Shown here in pieces: positions 18,845 through 27,972 of a stretch of DNA of 64,000 nt. The first letter of the stretch is position 1, and the number at the start of each line of letters is the position of its first letter. The notes under the pieces were generated by a model. That model saw nothing but the letters and a program-made list of their open reading frames with translations. It searched no databases and was not told the DNA's origin. The translations under genes were made by a program, and so were the position numbers. Origin of the DNA: Acidimicrobiia bacterium (lineage in GTDB: Bacteria; Acidobacteriota; Vicinamibacteria; Vicinamibacterales; CAVVIG01); NCBI GenBank assembly GCA_016871175.1, contig VFZL01000007.1:1-64000 (forward strand), read 5' to 3'.

Positions 18845-19870
18845 TCAGAAGATGGCGATCGGATTGACGGGCGAACCGGTGCCATTCGGGATCGGCAAGG
18901 GGCCGACCGTCAGCATCACCTCCCACCGGTTTCGAGCGGCCGCCATCGTCGCGAGCGCATCCAGGTCGGAACGGTCGATGAGCATGATGCCGAGGTGCGC
19001 GATCGCGAAGTTGTGGAGCGCCAGCCGTGGCAGATCCCCTGCCGGACCGGGTACGTATCCCGGCGTCTCCCAGCCGATGAGCGCTACGTCCCGCCTCTTC
19101 AGCCAGGGGATGACCGTGTTGTCGAGCCCCGCCGATCCCTCGTCTGTGTTCCACGGTCCAAGGGCCGCGCCGCGCGCCCAACGGCCCCACCGCAGCAGGA
19201 AGGCATCCCCAGCACCGACACGCACGCCGGCCTTCCTCTCCCACGCCTCCAGATCTTCGGGAAAGATGCGCGTGCCCGGCTCGAGATAGGGTACGCCTTT
19301 CAGGCGCGGCATGTCGTACAGCACAGCGCGGGTGACGATGCCGTTCTTCATGTTGAGCACGGAGTTTCGTTGCGCGCCGCGCTCCTTCGACACGTTGCCG
19401 TCGACCGGGTAGCCGTTCCACATCTTGCCGTTGAAGAAGATGTGCGCGAACGAATCGATGTGGGTCGCACCGGCCCCATGAATGCACGGGTACGCGATGC
19501 GATCGGTCGCGGCGTTCTGATTCGCCGCCGTCATGGCCCACTCGGCCGGACACGGCACGTCCGCCGCTTTGCTCGTCGCCGCGTTCGAGGCGAGTGAAAC
19601 CGTCACGCCTTCCTTGACGAGCGCGGCGGCTTGCCTGCGTTTTGCCGGTGTGATGAGGTTGAGTGCGCCCATCTCATCGTCCTTGCCCCAGCGTCCCCAG
19701 TTCGTCAACTCGGTCTGCCAGCGCTCGTACTCCGCCTGTGAAACCAACGGACGGGACGACCCGGACCCTTGAGCGATGGCCGTCGCGCGCGGCCCGAGGA
19801 AGATGAGGCCGCCAACGATGGCGCCCGTCGCACCCAACAGGAACCCGCTCGCCGTTCGTCGAGTCGCCAT
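18845..19870 (-). CDS. Cyclase-family protein (kynurenine formamidase-like)
   Basis: 341 residues. An N-terminal hydrophobic stretch (LGATGAIVGGLIFLGPRATA) suggests export or anchoring. The metal-binding cyclase motif is ATHIDSFAHIFF, corresponding to HxGTHxDxxxH with the first His/Gly altered. A second conserved segment is GDAFLLRWGRW, and HNFAIAHLGIMLID follows. The family (PF04199) hydrolyses N-formylkynurenine or related amides and lactones. Together with the DUF4159 gene it forms a two-gene unit; substrate unknown. Confidence 0.8.
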   Translation of the reverse strand: MATRRTASGFLLGATGAIVGGLIFLGPRATAIAQGSGSSRPLVSQAEYERWQTELTNWGRWGKDDEMGALNLITPAKRRQAAALVKEGVTVSLASNAATSKAADVPCPAEWAMTAANQNAATDRIAYPCIHGAGATHIDSFAHIFFNGKMWNGYPVDGNVSKERGAQRNSVLNMKNGIVTRAVLYDMPRLKGVPYLEPGTRIFPEDLEAWERKAGVRVGAGDAFLLRWGRWARGAALGPWNTDEGSAGLDNTVIPWLKRRDVALIGWETPGYVPGPAGDLPRLALHNFAIAHLGIMLIDRSDLDALATMAAARNRWEVMLTVGPLPIPNGTGSPVNPIAIF

Positions 19871-19952
19871 CGGTACTTTCCTCCAGGGCGCGATTCTACA
19901 GCCGTCGGGCTCTGGTGATACCTCGGCCGCGGGACGGCTCAGAGACGGTCCG

Positions 19953-20498
19953 TCAGGCCTTCTCCTCGTCGTCGTGCTTGGCCCAGAAGCGGGCGTACTC
20001 CTCGTAGAACGTCAGCGAATCGAACCCCTTCATGCGATCGACGAACAAGACGCCGTCCAGGTGATCGGTCTCGTGCTGAATGATGCGCGCGGGGAAGTCT
20101 TTCGCGCGGAGCTCAATCCGGGTGCCATCTTTGTCGAGTGCACGGACTTTGACGTCGCGGAGCCGTGGGACCTTGCCCCTGATGTCGGGGATGCTCAGAC
20201 AGCCCTCCCAGTCCTCGACCAGATCCGACCCGACAGCAATGATCTCAGGATTGATGACCGCAATGGGCTCGCTCTCCGACTCGTCGTCTTCTCGCGCGTT
20301 CAGATCGGCGACGAAGAGGCGAATCCCCTCGTGCACCTGCGGCGCCGCGAGGCCGACGCCCCGGTACTCCACCATCGTCTCAATCATGTCGACGATCAGC
20401 TTCTGAATCTCCGCGGTTCGTACGTCGGACGGCGTGAGAGCGCGCGCCTTGGCGCGGAGCGCTGGGTGACCCATGCGCGCGACTTTCAAGATAGCCAT
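19953..20498 (-). CDS. def: Peptide deformylase
   Basis: 181 residues from ATG 20498. All three deformylase motifs are present: GVGLAAPQ (about 45-52), EGCLSIP with the metal-binding Cys (about 93-99) and HETDHLDG with two metal His and the catalytic Glu. It removes the formyl group from nascent N-terminal Met in the cytoplasm. The frame extends upstream to 20582, but the protein begins MAILKVARMGHPALR, as expected. A TATAAT hexamer lies nine bases before this ATG, implying almost no leader. Diverges from the NUDIX gene. Confidence 0.93.
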   Translation of the reverse strand: MAILKVARMGHPALRAKARALTPSDVRTAEIQKLIVDMIETMVEYRGVGLAAPQVHEGIRLFVADLNAREDDESESEPIAVINPEIIAVGSDLVEDWEGCLSIPDIRGKVPRLRDVKVRALDKDGTRIELRAKDFPARIIQHETDHLDGVLFVDRMKGFDSLTFYEEYARFWAKHDDEEKA

Positions 20499-20507
20499 GC
20501 ACTCGGA

Positions 20508-20513
20508 ATTATA
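20508..20513 (-). promoter_or_regulatory. -10 element for def
   Basis: TATAAT on the minus strand (ATTATA at 20508-20513 on +), ending nine bases before the def ATG. No good -35 is visible. The overlapping + strand hexamer TATACT at 20510-20515 could serve the divergent NUDIX gene. Confidence 0.45.
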
Positions 20514-20542
20514 CTGGTGTTGGCGTTGGCTCCGCCCCGCGT

Positions 20543-21076
20543 ATGAGTCTCGATGAATCGCACGCGTACCGCTTCTGTCCACGATGCGGCGGCGCGCTCG
20601 ATCGCCGGCTGCTGAAGCCGACCGAGCCTGAACGGCTCGTCTGCATTGCCTGTGGCTTCGTCTTCTATCTCGATCCGAAAATCGCGGTCGGCACCATCAT
20701 TCGCACGGACTCGCAGTCGCTCGTGCTCGTCCGACGGGCGATCGATCCTGGCTACGGGAAGTGGGTGTTCCCTGGCGGCTACGTCGACCGCGGTGAGCCG
20801 CTGACCGTGGCGGCAATTCGCGAGGCCCGCGAGGAGTGCGGACTCGAGGTCCGCCTCGACGGCCTCGTCAACATCTACTCCTACCCAGGTCGGGCCCCCG
20901 TCATCGTGGTCTATGCGGCGACCGCCCTCGGCGGAACGCTGTGCGTCGACGACGAAGGGCTCGAGATCGCCGAGTTCACCGCTGCCGCGATCCCCTGGAA
21001 CGACCTCGCGTTTCGCAGCACCTCTGAGGCACTTCGCGACTACCTGGCGGGTCTCCTGCATCCCGTGTCCGCCTAG
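20543..21076 (+). CDS. NUDIX hydrolase with N-terminal zinc ribbon
   Basis: 177 residues. Two CxxC pairs at the N-terminus (FCPRCGG and VCIACGF) form a zinc ribbon. The NUDIX box is GGYVDRGEPLTVAAIREAREECGLE-like with every signature residue in place (G, E, REAREE, G). The zinc-ribbon plus NUDIX layout is typical of ADP-ribose/NADH pyrophosphatase-like enzymes that cleave nucleoside diphosphates linked to another moiety. The ATG at 20543 starts MSLDESHAYRFCPRC. It shares a short divergent promoter region with def. Confidence 0.88.
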   Translation: MSLDESHAYRFCPRCGGALDRRLLKPTEPERLVCIACGFVFYLDPKIAVGTIIRTDSQSLVLVRRAIDPGYGKWVFPGGYVDRGEPLTVAAIREAREECGLEVRLDGLVNIYSYPGRAPVIVVYAATALGGTLCVDDEGLEIAEFTAAAIPWNDLAFRSTSEALRDYLAGLLHPVSA

Positions 21077-21126
21077 GCGACATTTCGAGGAATCTCGGGC
21101 TGATTCGCGCGGCGGCCCTCAAATCT

Positions 21127-21774
21127 GTGACGCCGCGCACAGATCTGTACTCGGGGACGACGTGCTTGGGTCCCGTGCGCGGCACGGAGACGCTGCGTCG
21201 CCACACGTCGTCTGGACCGGAGCCGCCTCCGCCGCCGCCGCCCGCTCCACCGCCACCACCGCCGCCGCAGACGCCGGCGCCTGGTGGATTCGATCTGGCG
21301 AGCGTGACCGTGGTTGGCAGTCCGGACGTGCGGGGCTGGCCGATCACCTCACGCATCACCGATCTTCGGTTCGGCGGTGGGCAGATCCACCTGAATCACA
21401 CGAGGCGTGGGCAGTGGCCGCCGGTCGTCATTGCGAACGACGGGACGACGCAAGAGTCCACGTTGTGGGTGTTCTTCAGGATCAGCGGGAAGTGGTACGG
21501 CACGGGCGCCGTGCGGTGGAGGCCCTATCAGACGGACAAGGCGCTCTCGAAGCCGTCCGACATCGGTCCGGGCTGGCTGTACGACTCGAGCCGGTGGGGG
21601 CCGATGGCGAACTACGTTCCACGTCCCGGCGAGCTCGTGGGCTTCATGATCGCGGCGGGCTCAACGCGCTCGGATGCGAACATCCGCGTGGCGGAACGCT
21701 CCGGCGTGACCCTGATTCCATTCCCGTCCGACAGCGGGCGGTCCAGCTACCCGCCTTTCGCGTGGGAGGAATGA
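21127..21774 (+). CDS. Hypothetical protein with a long proline linker
   Basis: 215 residues from a GTG at 21127. An N-terminal segment of about 30 residues is followed by a poly-proline linker (about residues 33-50) and then a globular domain of about 160 residues (FDLASVTVVGSPDVRGWPIT onward), rich in Trp and Gly, with WVFFRISGKWYGTGAVRW. No domain is recognised. The linker and domain suggest a surface or periplasmic carbohydrate-binding-like module, but no signal peptide is seen from this start. A hairpin terminator follows. Confidence 0.6.
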   Translation: MTPRTDLYSGTTCLGPVRGTETLRRHTSSGPEPPPPPPPAPPPPPPPQTPAPGGFDLASVTVVGSPDVRGWPITSRITDLRFGGGQIHLNHTRRGQWPPVVIANDGTTQESTLWVFFRISGKWYGTGAVRWRPYQTDKALSKPSDIGPGWLYDSSRWGPMANYVPRPGELVGFMIAAGSTRSDANIRVAERSGVTLIPFPSDSGRSSYPPFAWEE

Positions 21775-21816
21775 CGAAATAGGAATCAGGGAAGATCGAC
21801 GACTGAACCACACGAA

Positions 21817-21847
21817 GGGCCGGCATCCCATCGAAGGGAGCCGGCCC
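21817..21847. terminator. Bidirectional hairpin between convergent genes
   Basis: GGGCCGGC at 21817-21824 pairs with GCCGGCCC at 21840-21847. Inside, TCCC (21826-21829) pairs with GGGA (21836-21839). It lies between the proline-linker gene and the TonB receptor gene, which converge here. Confidence 0.6.
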
Positions 21848-21902
21848 GTTGTCGTTTCGGCGCGAACCTGAGAGCCCCGGAACCTCGAACCCAGGAACCC
21901 TG

Positions 21903-24866
21903 CTAAAACGAGAGCCTGAACCCGAGCTGGAGCATTCGCGGCAGATAGGCGACGTTGAAGTTCTGCTGCGGCTGGCCGTAGAGCGGGCTCACCTCGGCGG
22001 TCACGTAGGTGCCGTAGTTCGCGTGGTTGAACAGGTTGAACACTTCAAACGACCCTTCAAAGGACGCCCGACCATAGATGCGGAATTTCCGCAGGAATCG
22101 GAGGTCGACGCGGTGGATGGGAGCGCCATAGGTGCCGCCGGTGTTGGGATCCACGGCGCCGTTGGGAAGGCGACGGGTGTCCGAGAAACGACCTGGGCGG
22201 TTTCTGAACACCACGCTACCGTCCGGTCGCATGGCGAACGAGAGGTTGCCGCTGTTGCGGAGGTCTGCACCGTAGCTCGAGCCCATGGCCTGGCCCGAGC
22301 CGAAGAAGTACAGGCCGCTCGCCTGAACGCCGTACGGCATGTCGACAATCGCGTTGAATACCGCGCGATGCCGCTGATCGCCAAGCGCCGGGAACCACGA
22401 GTCGCCGACGTCGGCCGGCACCGGGAACGTAACCCGCTGATTCCCAGAGACCGGGGCTGGTATGTAGTCGTGGAACTTCGAGAGCGTATAGGTCGCAGAG
22501 CCTTGCCAGCGCTGGCTGAAACGCTTGGTGAACCCGGTCTCGAGCGCATGGTAGTTCGACTTGCCCGCCGAGAAGGTCTGTAGCGTGATGCCCAGGTCCG
22601 GCCAGGGACGGTTCGCAAGCACCGAGAACGGCAGCGGCGCGCCGGTGGCAGGGTCGAACTTCAGGTTCGTGTTCTGGTTGTACTGCTCTCGGCGTCCCGC
22701 GTTCCACTGATAGTCAGCCTGGAACGACATGCTGTCGCTCAGCTGTCGTTGGAAGCCGATCGAAGTCTGATGGCTGTACGGGACCCTGTTTCGGTCGCTC
22801 GCGATGTAGCCCGCCACATCACACCGGATCGTGGGATGCGAGGGGCACGTCAGCAGGTTCTGATCCGACAGCACGTTGGCACCGGCTGGCACAGGTCGGA
22901 AGTTCAGGCCAGATCCCCCGTACGGGTTGCTGAAAAAGTCCGCCCGTCCATCGTAGTTGGCCGAGTAGAGGACGTAAGACAAGTTCGCAGGAATGTGATG
23001 GGACCACTGGTCTTTCGGGCCGATGAAGTAGAGCCCCCACCCGCCGCGATAGACGGTCTTCTTGTCGTTGGCGCTGTAGGCGAAGCCGAGCCGCGGTCCG
23101 AAGTTGTTGAACTCGTTCGGCACGCTGTTCCGCAACGGCGGCACACTCCACTGCTGCCCGGCCCAATTGTGGGAGTAGTCCCAGCGGAGGCCGAGGTTCA
23201 GCGTGAGGTCCGAATTGACATGCCAGTTGTCCTGGAACCAGGTGCCGACCTTGGGTGTCCGGTTGGTCCAGGCCCACTTGCCGAAGCTCTGGTAGTACCG
23301 CACCCCAAGAGGCGACAGCGCGTTGAGGTTCCACGTCTTCGGGTCGTTCCAAACGGGGAACAAATCCTCCACGTTGGCCGGCACAGGACCGCCGCGCGCG
23401 TCGTACGCGCCATGCCGGGCGTTCTGCCACTCGTAGAAGTCGTGGTTGAAGAGCAGGTCGGCGCCCATGTGGATCTCGTGGGAGCCCTTGGCGTTCCAGA
23501 TGGTGCTGAAGTCGTCACGCAGCGACCACATGTGGCCGTTCAGCCGCAGCGGCAGCGCCTGACTCTTGCCCAGCGTGTAGCCGCGCAGAAAGACGATCGG
23601 TGATTCCTCCAGTCCAGGCAGTCCGTACTGGTCAGAGAACGCGACGAACCAGCCGACCTTCACCTCGTGCACCGATCGCTGGCCCAGCATCTGGGTCAGG
23701 GCGACATACCCCTGGTAGTTCTGATACTGGCGCGTGCCAAGCGTCGAGGGGTGGCCGATGAGCGATCCGCCGGTGAAACTGCCGATGTCGATCGGCATGT
23801 CGTTGTTCCAGAGGTTACCGCGCATCAGCAAGCGGTTCCGGTTATTCAACTGCAGGTCGCCGCGGAAGCCGGCCTTGTGCTCGACCCGCGTGACCGTGAG
23901 CGGGTTGATGTTGAAGCGCGGGTACGCGCCACCGAACGTGAACGTGAACGGCTCGCGCTCGAGCTCGTAGTAGCCGAACACGTGCGCCTTGTCACGGATG
24001 ATCGGACCGCCGAACGTGCCACCGATCTGCTGGTTGGAGTACGGCAGCACACGTTTTGCGACGAAGTCAGCGGCGTTGAACTTGTCATCGCGGAAGTACC
24101 CGTAGTACGAACCAAACGGCGTATTCGCACCCGACTTGGTCACCGCATTGACGAGCACGCCTTGCGATCGACCCTGGGTGGCGTCGAACCGGGCGCTCAT
24201 GAACTGGAACTCGCCGATGGCGTCACGGGCGAACTTCGGCTGGCCGAAGGTCGACTGCGCCATCGTGTTGGTCACCTGCTGGCCGTCCAGGATGAGCTGG
24301 TAGTAACCCGGGTCGCCGCGCTGCGAGCCACCGCCGGTCGTGCCGCCGATGCCGGTCGGCGACTCGCCGACGTCGTTCGCGCGGCTACCAGGCGCGAGCA
24401 CCGTCAGGTTCATCCAGTTACGGCCATTCACTGGTAGAGATTGCATCTGCACGGGCGTGATGTTGCCACCCAACTCGGACGCGGTCGTGTCCACGAGCGG
24501 CGCCTGGCCGCTCACCGTCACGGTTTCCTGCAGGGTCGAGACCGCGACTTTGAAGTTGAGCGTCACGTTCTGGCCCACCAGTAGCTGGACGTTGTCGCGA
24601 GAAGCCGTCGTAAACCCGGCCAACTCGGCGGTGACCCTGTACATGCCCACGCGCAGGGCCGGAATGCGGTAGGCCCCCTCGCCACCGGTCACGCCGACCA
24701 CGGCGACGCCGGTGTCCAGGTGCGTCGCGGTAATCGTCACACCGGGAAGCACCGCGTCTGTGGTGTCCGTGACCACGCCAGTGAGCGTGGCATCTTGAGC
24801 GCGCGCCGCCCATGGAACCGAAACGAAGAGGATCGTGCAGAGCAACGAAACGAACCCACGAGACAT
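21903..24866 (-). CDS. TonB-dependent receptor with carboxypeptidase-regulatory-like N-domain
   Basis: 987 residues from ATG 24866, with GGGAGG just upstream. Signal peptide SLLCTILFVSVPWAARA. Residues about 25-110 are a carboxypeptidase-regulatory-like/CNA-B sandwich (DATLTGVVTDTTDAVLPGVT). A plug domain follows (SLPVNGRNWMNLTVLAPGS, LDGQQVTNTMAQS), then a large barrel ending MLQLGFRLSF. This is the Oar-like architecture common in Acidobacteriota and Myxococcota. It imports a large substrate across the outer membrane using TonB energy; substrate unknown. Transcribed from its own promoter at about 25033-25061, with a roughly 160-base leader. Confidence 0.92.
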   Translation of the reverse strand: MSRGFVSLLCTILFVSVPWAARAQDATLTGVVTDTTDAVLPGVTITATHLDTGVAVVGVTGGEGAYRIPALRVGMYRVTAELAGFTTASRDNVQLLVGQNVTLNFKVAVSTLQETVTVSGQAPLVDTTASELGGNITPVQMQSLPVNGRNWMNLTVLAPGSRANDVGESPTGIGGTTGGGSQRGDPGYYQLILDGQQVTNTMAQSTFGQPKFARDAIGEFQFMSARFDATQGRSQGVLVNAVTKSGANTPFGSYYGYFRDDKFNAADFVAKRVLPYSNQQIGGTFGGPIIRDKAHVFGYYELEREPFTFTFGGAYPRFNINPLTVTRVEHKAGFRGDLQLNNRNRLLMRGNLWNNDMPIDIGSFTGGSLIGHPSTLGTRQYQNYQGYVALTQMLGQRSVHEVKVGWFVAFSDQYGLPGLEESPIVFLRGYTLGKSQALPLRLNGHMWSLRDDFSTIWNAKGSHEIHMGADLLFNHDFYEWQNARHGAYDARGGPVPANVEDLFPVWNDPKTWNLNALSPLGVRYYQSFGKWAWTNRTPKVGTWFQDNWHVNSDLTLNLGLRWDYSHNWAGQQWSVPPLRNSVPNEFNNFGPRLGFAYSANDKKTVYRGGWGLYFIGPKDQWSHHIPANLSYVLYSANYDGRADFFSNPYGGSGLNFRPVPAGANVLSDQNLLTCPSHPTIRCDVAGYIASDRNRVPYSHQTSIGFQRQLSDSMSFQADYQWNAGRREQYNQNTNLKFDPATGAPLPFSVLANRPWPDLGITLQTFSAGKSNYHALETGFTKRFSQRWQGSATYTLSKFHDYIPAPVSGNQRVTFPVPADVGDSWFPALGDQRHRAVFNAIVDMPYGVQASGLYFFGSGQAMGSSYGADLRNSGNLSFAMRPDGSVVFRNRPGRFSDTRRLPNGAVDPNTGGTYGAPIHRVDLRFLRKFRIYGRASFEGSFEVFNLFNHANYGTYVTAEVSPLYGQPQQNFNVAYLPRMLQLGFRLSF

Positions 24867-25032
24867 GTACCCTCCCGGAATACCGAACGAGGCACAACGC
24901 CGACGCGATGACTGCTGGCTTCGTTCGACGATTGAAACGGTCGAAATCGCGCGCGCCGAAGCCCGTGGCGAGATCGAGAGGCTGCCGCCGATGCCGCAGC
25001 CCAAACCGAGCGGTGCCCCGGTCGAGCGCTTG

Positions 25033-25061
25033 AGCTTAGGAGCAGGGCAGGCTGTTGTCAA
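25033..25061 (-). promoter_or_regulatory. Sigma70-type promoter of the TonB receptor gene
   Basis: On the minus strand TTGACA (25056-25061) and TAAGCT (25033-25038) are separated by 17 bases, giving a start near 25025. The leader to the ATG at 24866 is about 160 bases and A/G-rich near the ribosome binding site. Confidence 0.5.
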
Positions 25062-25161
25062 GAGGCGAGGGATGAAGTGGCGCGTCTTCCTGACCCCATG
25101 CTCAAAACGGACAACGACAGATTGGATCGGGCGGACGTGAAACTCGCCCCAGAGGGGTACT

Positions 25162-26610
25162 TCAGTCGGCGAGCCCCTCGGCCTTGCGCTCGGCCGCCGT
25201 GATCTTGCCTCCGGCGGCAAGAATCTCGCGATCCCGATCGATGGCGACCGGCGCGACCGTCACGTATCTCGCGACGACCGGCGCGGTTCCGTCGATCTTC
25301 AACTGACGCATCAGAAATGCGAAGCGCTGTTCGAGCGACGCGCCGATCGCCGCGCGCGCCGATTCGGGCATGTTCCACATCTGACGCTTGAACGGACCGA
25401 TCGCCTTCTTGCGCGCCTTGTAGATGAACTGCTCTTCGGTATCCTTGGGCTTCCGCTCTTCCGTGGCGTTCGCACGCAGCCAGTCGTACATCTCGGTCTT
25501 CAACGAGGCCGGGAACTGCGGATGCTCGTACACCATGTTCTGGAAGTCGGTGGCGAGGTGAATCTCACACGCCCCCACGCGCGGGAAGTTGTCGAACGCC
25601 TCCGGTGGCAGCGTGGAGGCGCCATGTTGCACGGCGCCGCCCAAACCGTACTCCTGGCGCGCCACCCGTGAGAGCTCCTCGAGCGTCACCAGGTCGATCT
25701 TGACGTCGGTCCGCACCGTGCCGTCGGCGTTGATGAACCCGCCGTGCGCCGTGCCGGTCTGCACGCTGATCTTGCTGAGGCCGACCAGGTGTGCGCCTCG
25801 CTCCTTCAGCTTACGATTGAAGCCCTTCATGTAGGCATGGAGCTCGTGCACGTCGGAGTTCTTGCCACCCACTTCGCCAATCTCGCCGCCGACCGAAATC
25901 GTCACGCCCGCCGGTTCGCACTGGCGGATGAACGCCGCGAAGTCGGCCGCGAGCGTCACGTTCACCTCTTGCTGCTCGTCGAGGGTCGGCTTGTCGAGAT
26001 CGACGAGGGTCGAGGTATCGATATCGATGTTGTAGAACCCAGCAGCGATCTCCTCCTTGATCAGCCCACGCAGGGTCTCGAGCTCCTTGTCGCGCTCCGG
26101 GCTGTGGTACTTCTTCGCGTTCGTCTGGACGTGATCGCCCTGGATGAAGAGCGGTCCCCGGAACCCTTCGCGCAGCGCCGCGGCGAAGAGCACCGCCACG
26201 TACTCATGTGGACGCTGCTCGGTATACCCGATCTCCGACCGGGCGATCTCGAAGATGAAGGCGCCGGCGTTGAGCGACCTGGCAGCACGAATCACCGCCC
26301 GGGCCGTGTCGTACGTCATCGCTCGGACGTTGATGGCCGGCACCGTGAAGCCACCCGTCTCGCCGCGGCCCATCGCGAGGTAGAGATCGTGAATCGACGC
26401 GGGACGAATCCCCGCGGCCGCGGCCACCGATCGAATGATCCAGCGCGCCGTCCCCCTCAGCTCGGCGTCCGCGCCAAACACAGCGGTCCAGGCGAGCCGA
26501 TCGACCGTCTCGGCGGTGAAACCGTCGAGGTTCGTCACGCTGACGCGGTCGCTCAACACCGTGGCGGCGCTCGCGACCGCATCCGTCATCTCTGTGATCG
26601 ATGTAAACAT
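25162..26610 (-). CDS. Class II fructose-bisphosphate aldolase-family protein
   Basis: 482 residues, longer than the usual 300-360. The core starts near residue 85 with FTVPAINVRAMTYDTARAVI. Metal and substrate segments are visible: QGDHVQTN, YNIDIDTSTL (Asp pair), ISVGGEIGEVGGKNSD, GTAHGGF and VQHGASTLP. The N-terminal 80 residues and a basic C-terminal tail are extra. The family catalyses Zn-dependent aldol cleavage of fructose- or tagatose-1,6-bisphosphate or related sugars. It is in its own transcription unit, preceded by a pair of 13-base direct repeats. Confidence 0.88.
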   Translation of the reverse strand: MFTSITEMTDAVASAATVLSDRVSVTNLDGFTAETVDRLAWTAVFGADAELRGTARWIIRSVAAAAGIRPASIHDLYLAMGRGETGGFTVPAINVRAMTYDTARAVIRAARSLNAGAFIFEIARSEIGYTEQRPHEYVAVLFAAALREGFRGPLFIQGDHVQTNAKKYHSPERDKELETLRGLIKEEIAAGFYNIDIDTSTLVDLDKPTLDEQQEVNVTLAADFAAFIRQCEPAGVTISVGGEIGEVGGKNSDVHELHAYMKGFNRKLKERGAHLVGLSKISVQTGTAHGGFINADGTVRTDVKIDLVTLEELSRVARQEYGLGGAVQHGASTLPPEAFDNFPRVGACEIHLATDFQNMVYEHPQFPASLKTEMYDWLRANATEERKPKDTEEQFIYKARKKAIGPFKRQMWNMPESARAAIGASLEQRFAFLMRQLKIDGTAPVVARYVTVAPVAIDRDREILAAGGKITAAERKAEGLAD

Positions 26611-26671
26611 AGCAACGTCTTCTTTTGCACTGGCGCTGGGGCCCCACCCCTGCCGCGAACTGACGCTGACA

Positions 26672-26704
26672 TCCTCGCTCGGATTTCCATGTCCTCGCTC
26701 GGAT
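26672..26704. repeat. Tandem 13-base direct repeat upstream of the aldolase gene
   Basis: TCCTCGCTCGGAT occurs at 26672-26684 and 26692-26704, a 20-base period that puts both copies near the same helical face. Position 62-94 bases before the aldolase start would suit a regulator, but this is speculative. Confidence 0.3.
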
Positions 26705-26799
26705 GTGGCCGCGGGCGCTTTTACGCTGGCGGCGAGTCCCGCCCCACCTGCCTTACCAGGCCCACCAGGCCTAGCCGGCCTTTGAGGCGCTGCGGGCGC

Positions 26800-27972
26800 T
26801 CACGATGATAGCACCGGGAACACGAACTCTTCGGTCGTGACGGCGCTTACGGCGGCCTCGACCATTGCCTCGACGGGCAAGGCCTGCTCCGCGGCGAGCA
26901 CCTGATCCATGCGAGCGCGTGTCGCCGGATGCCGCGGCGTGAAGAGCGTGCAACAGTCCTGGTCCGGGAGGTTGGAAATCGAGAGTGTGCCAATCCGTGC
27001 GGCCTGGTCTGCGATCTCGTCCTTGTCCATTCCTACCAACGGGCGCAGGATCTCCATCGACGCCGCCGCCGCAATCGTCGTCAGATTCTCGAGCGTCTGG
27101 GAGGCGACCTGCCCGATCACCTCGCCGGTCACGAGCGTGTTCGCGCGCCAGCGCCTCGCGAGCCGCTCGGCGATGCGGATCATCAACCGTCGATAGAGAA
27201 CCACACGGAGCTCGGGCGGGCACAAGAGCACGACCTGCTGCTGCAGGTCCCCGAACGGTACGAGCAGGAGCCGAGAACGGAGCTGATGGCGCGTCAACAG
27301 CCGCGCGATCTCCCGCACCTTGTCTTGCGACGCTCGCGACAGGATGGGATAGCTGTGGAAGTGGATGAAGAGCACCGAGCAGCCTCTCCGCATCATGCGG
27401 TAGGCCGCCACCGGTGAATCGATCCCCCCCGACAGGAGACACGCCACCCGCCCCCCGGTGCCGGTCGGGAGCCCACCAGCGCCCGGTTCTTTGTCGAAGA
27501 AGAAGAACGATTGGTCGGTCAGCATCTCGATGTGAATCGTCAGTGAGGGTTGCGAGAGGTCCACGCGCCAACCTCGCGCCTGCTTGAGGAGACCGCCCAC
27601 CTCGCGCTCGATCTGCGGGGATGTGTACGGAAGCCGCTTGTCAGCGCGACGCACGCTCACTCGGAACGAGGCGGGATGCCGATCGCTCAACGTGTCGAGA
27701 ATCCGCCCGGCCAACGCATCGAACTCGATGGGCGCCCTGCAGGCGTGCGAAAAGTTCGCCACGCCGAAGATACGCGACAGACGATCACGGACCTCCTCCC
27801 AGGGCACGCTGTCGCCCACCTCGAGCTCGAGACGTCCCATCACGGACTTGACGCTGACGACGTCAAGGTCCCGGAGCACAGCACGAAGATTCTGCATCAA
27901 TAGCTTGACGAACCACGGACGGTTCCGCCCCTTCAGCGCCAGCTCTTTGTAGTGAAGGACGACGAGGCTCAT
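26800..27972 (-). CDS. thiI: tRNA 4-thiouridine sulfurtransferase ThiI
   Basis: 390 residues. N-terminal ferredoxin-like and THUMP domains (YKELALKGRNRPWF at the start), then the PP-loop ATP pyrophosphatase motif CLLSGGIDSPVAAY (about 180-193) and a C-terminal DQDCCTLFTPRHP segment containing the conserved Cys that takes part in sulfur transfer. No rhodanese domain follows, as in many non-enterobacterial ThiI. It makes s4U in tRNA and may supply sulfur for thiamine. Its ATG overlaps the hpnE stop (ATGA, 27969-27972), so it is in the squalene operon. Confidence 0.92.
   Translation of the reverse strand: MSLVVLHYKELALKGRNRPWFVKLLMQNLRAVLRDLDVVSVKSVMGRLELEVGDSVPWEEVRDRLSRIFGVANFSHACRAPIEFDALAGRILDTLSDRHPASFRVSVRRADKRLPYTSPQIEREVGGLLKQARGWRVDLSQPSLTIHIEMLTDQSFFFFDKEPGAGGLPTGTGGRVACLLSGGIDSPVAAYRMMRRGCSVLFIHFHSYPILSRASQDKVREIARLLTRHQLRSRLLLVPFGDLQQQVVLLCPPELRVVLYRRLMIRIAERLARRWRANTLVTGEVIGQVASQTLENLTTIAAAASMEILRPLVGMDKDEIADQAARIGTLSISNLPDQDCCTLFTPRHPATRARMDQVLAAEQALPVEAMVEAAVSAVTTEEFVFPVLSS

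Noticed and set aside
21220-21285. Short tandem repeat of CCG/CCA triplets
   Set aside because: It encodes the poly-proline linker of the 21127-21774 protein and needs no other explanation.
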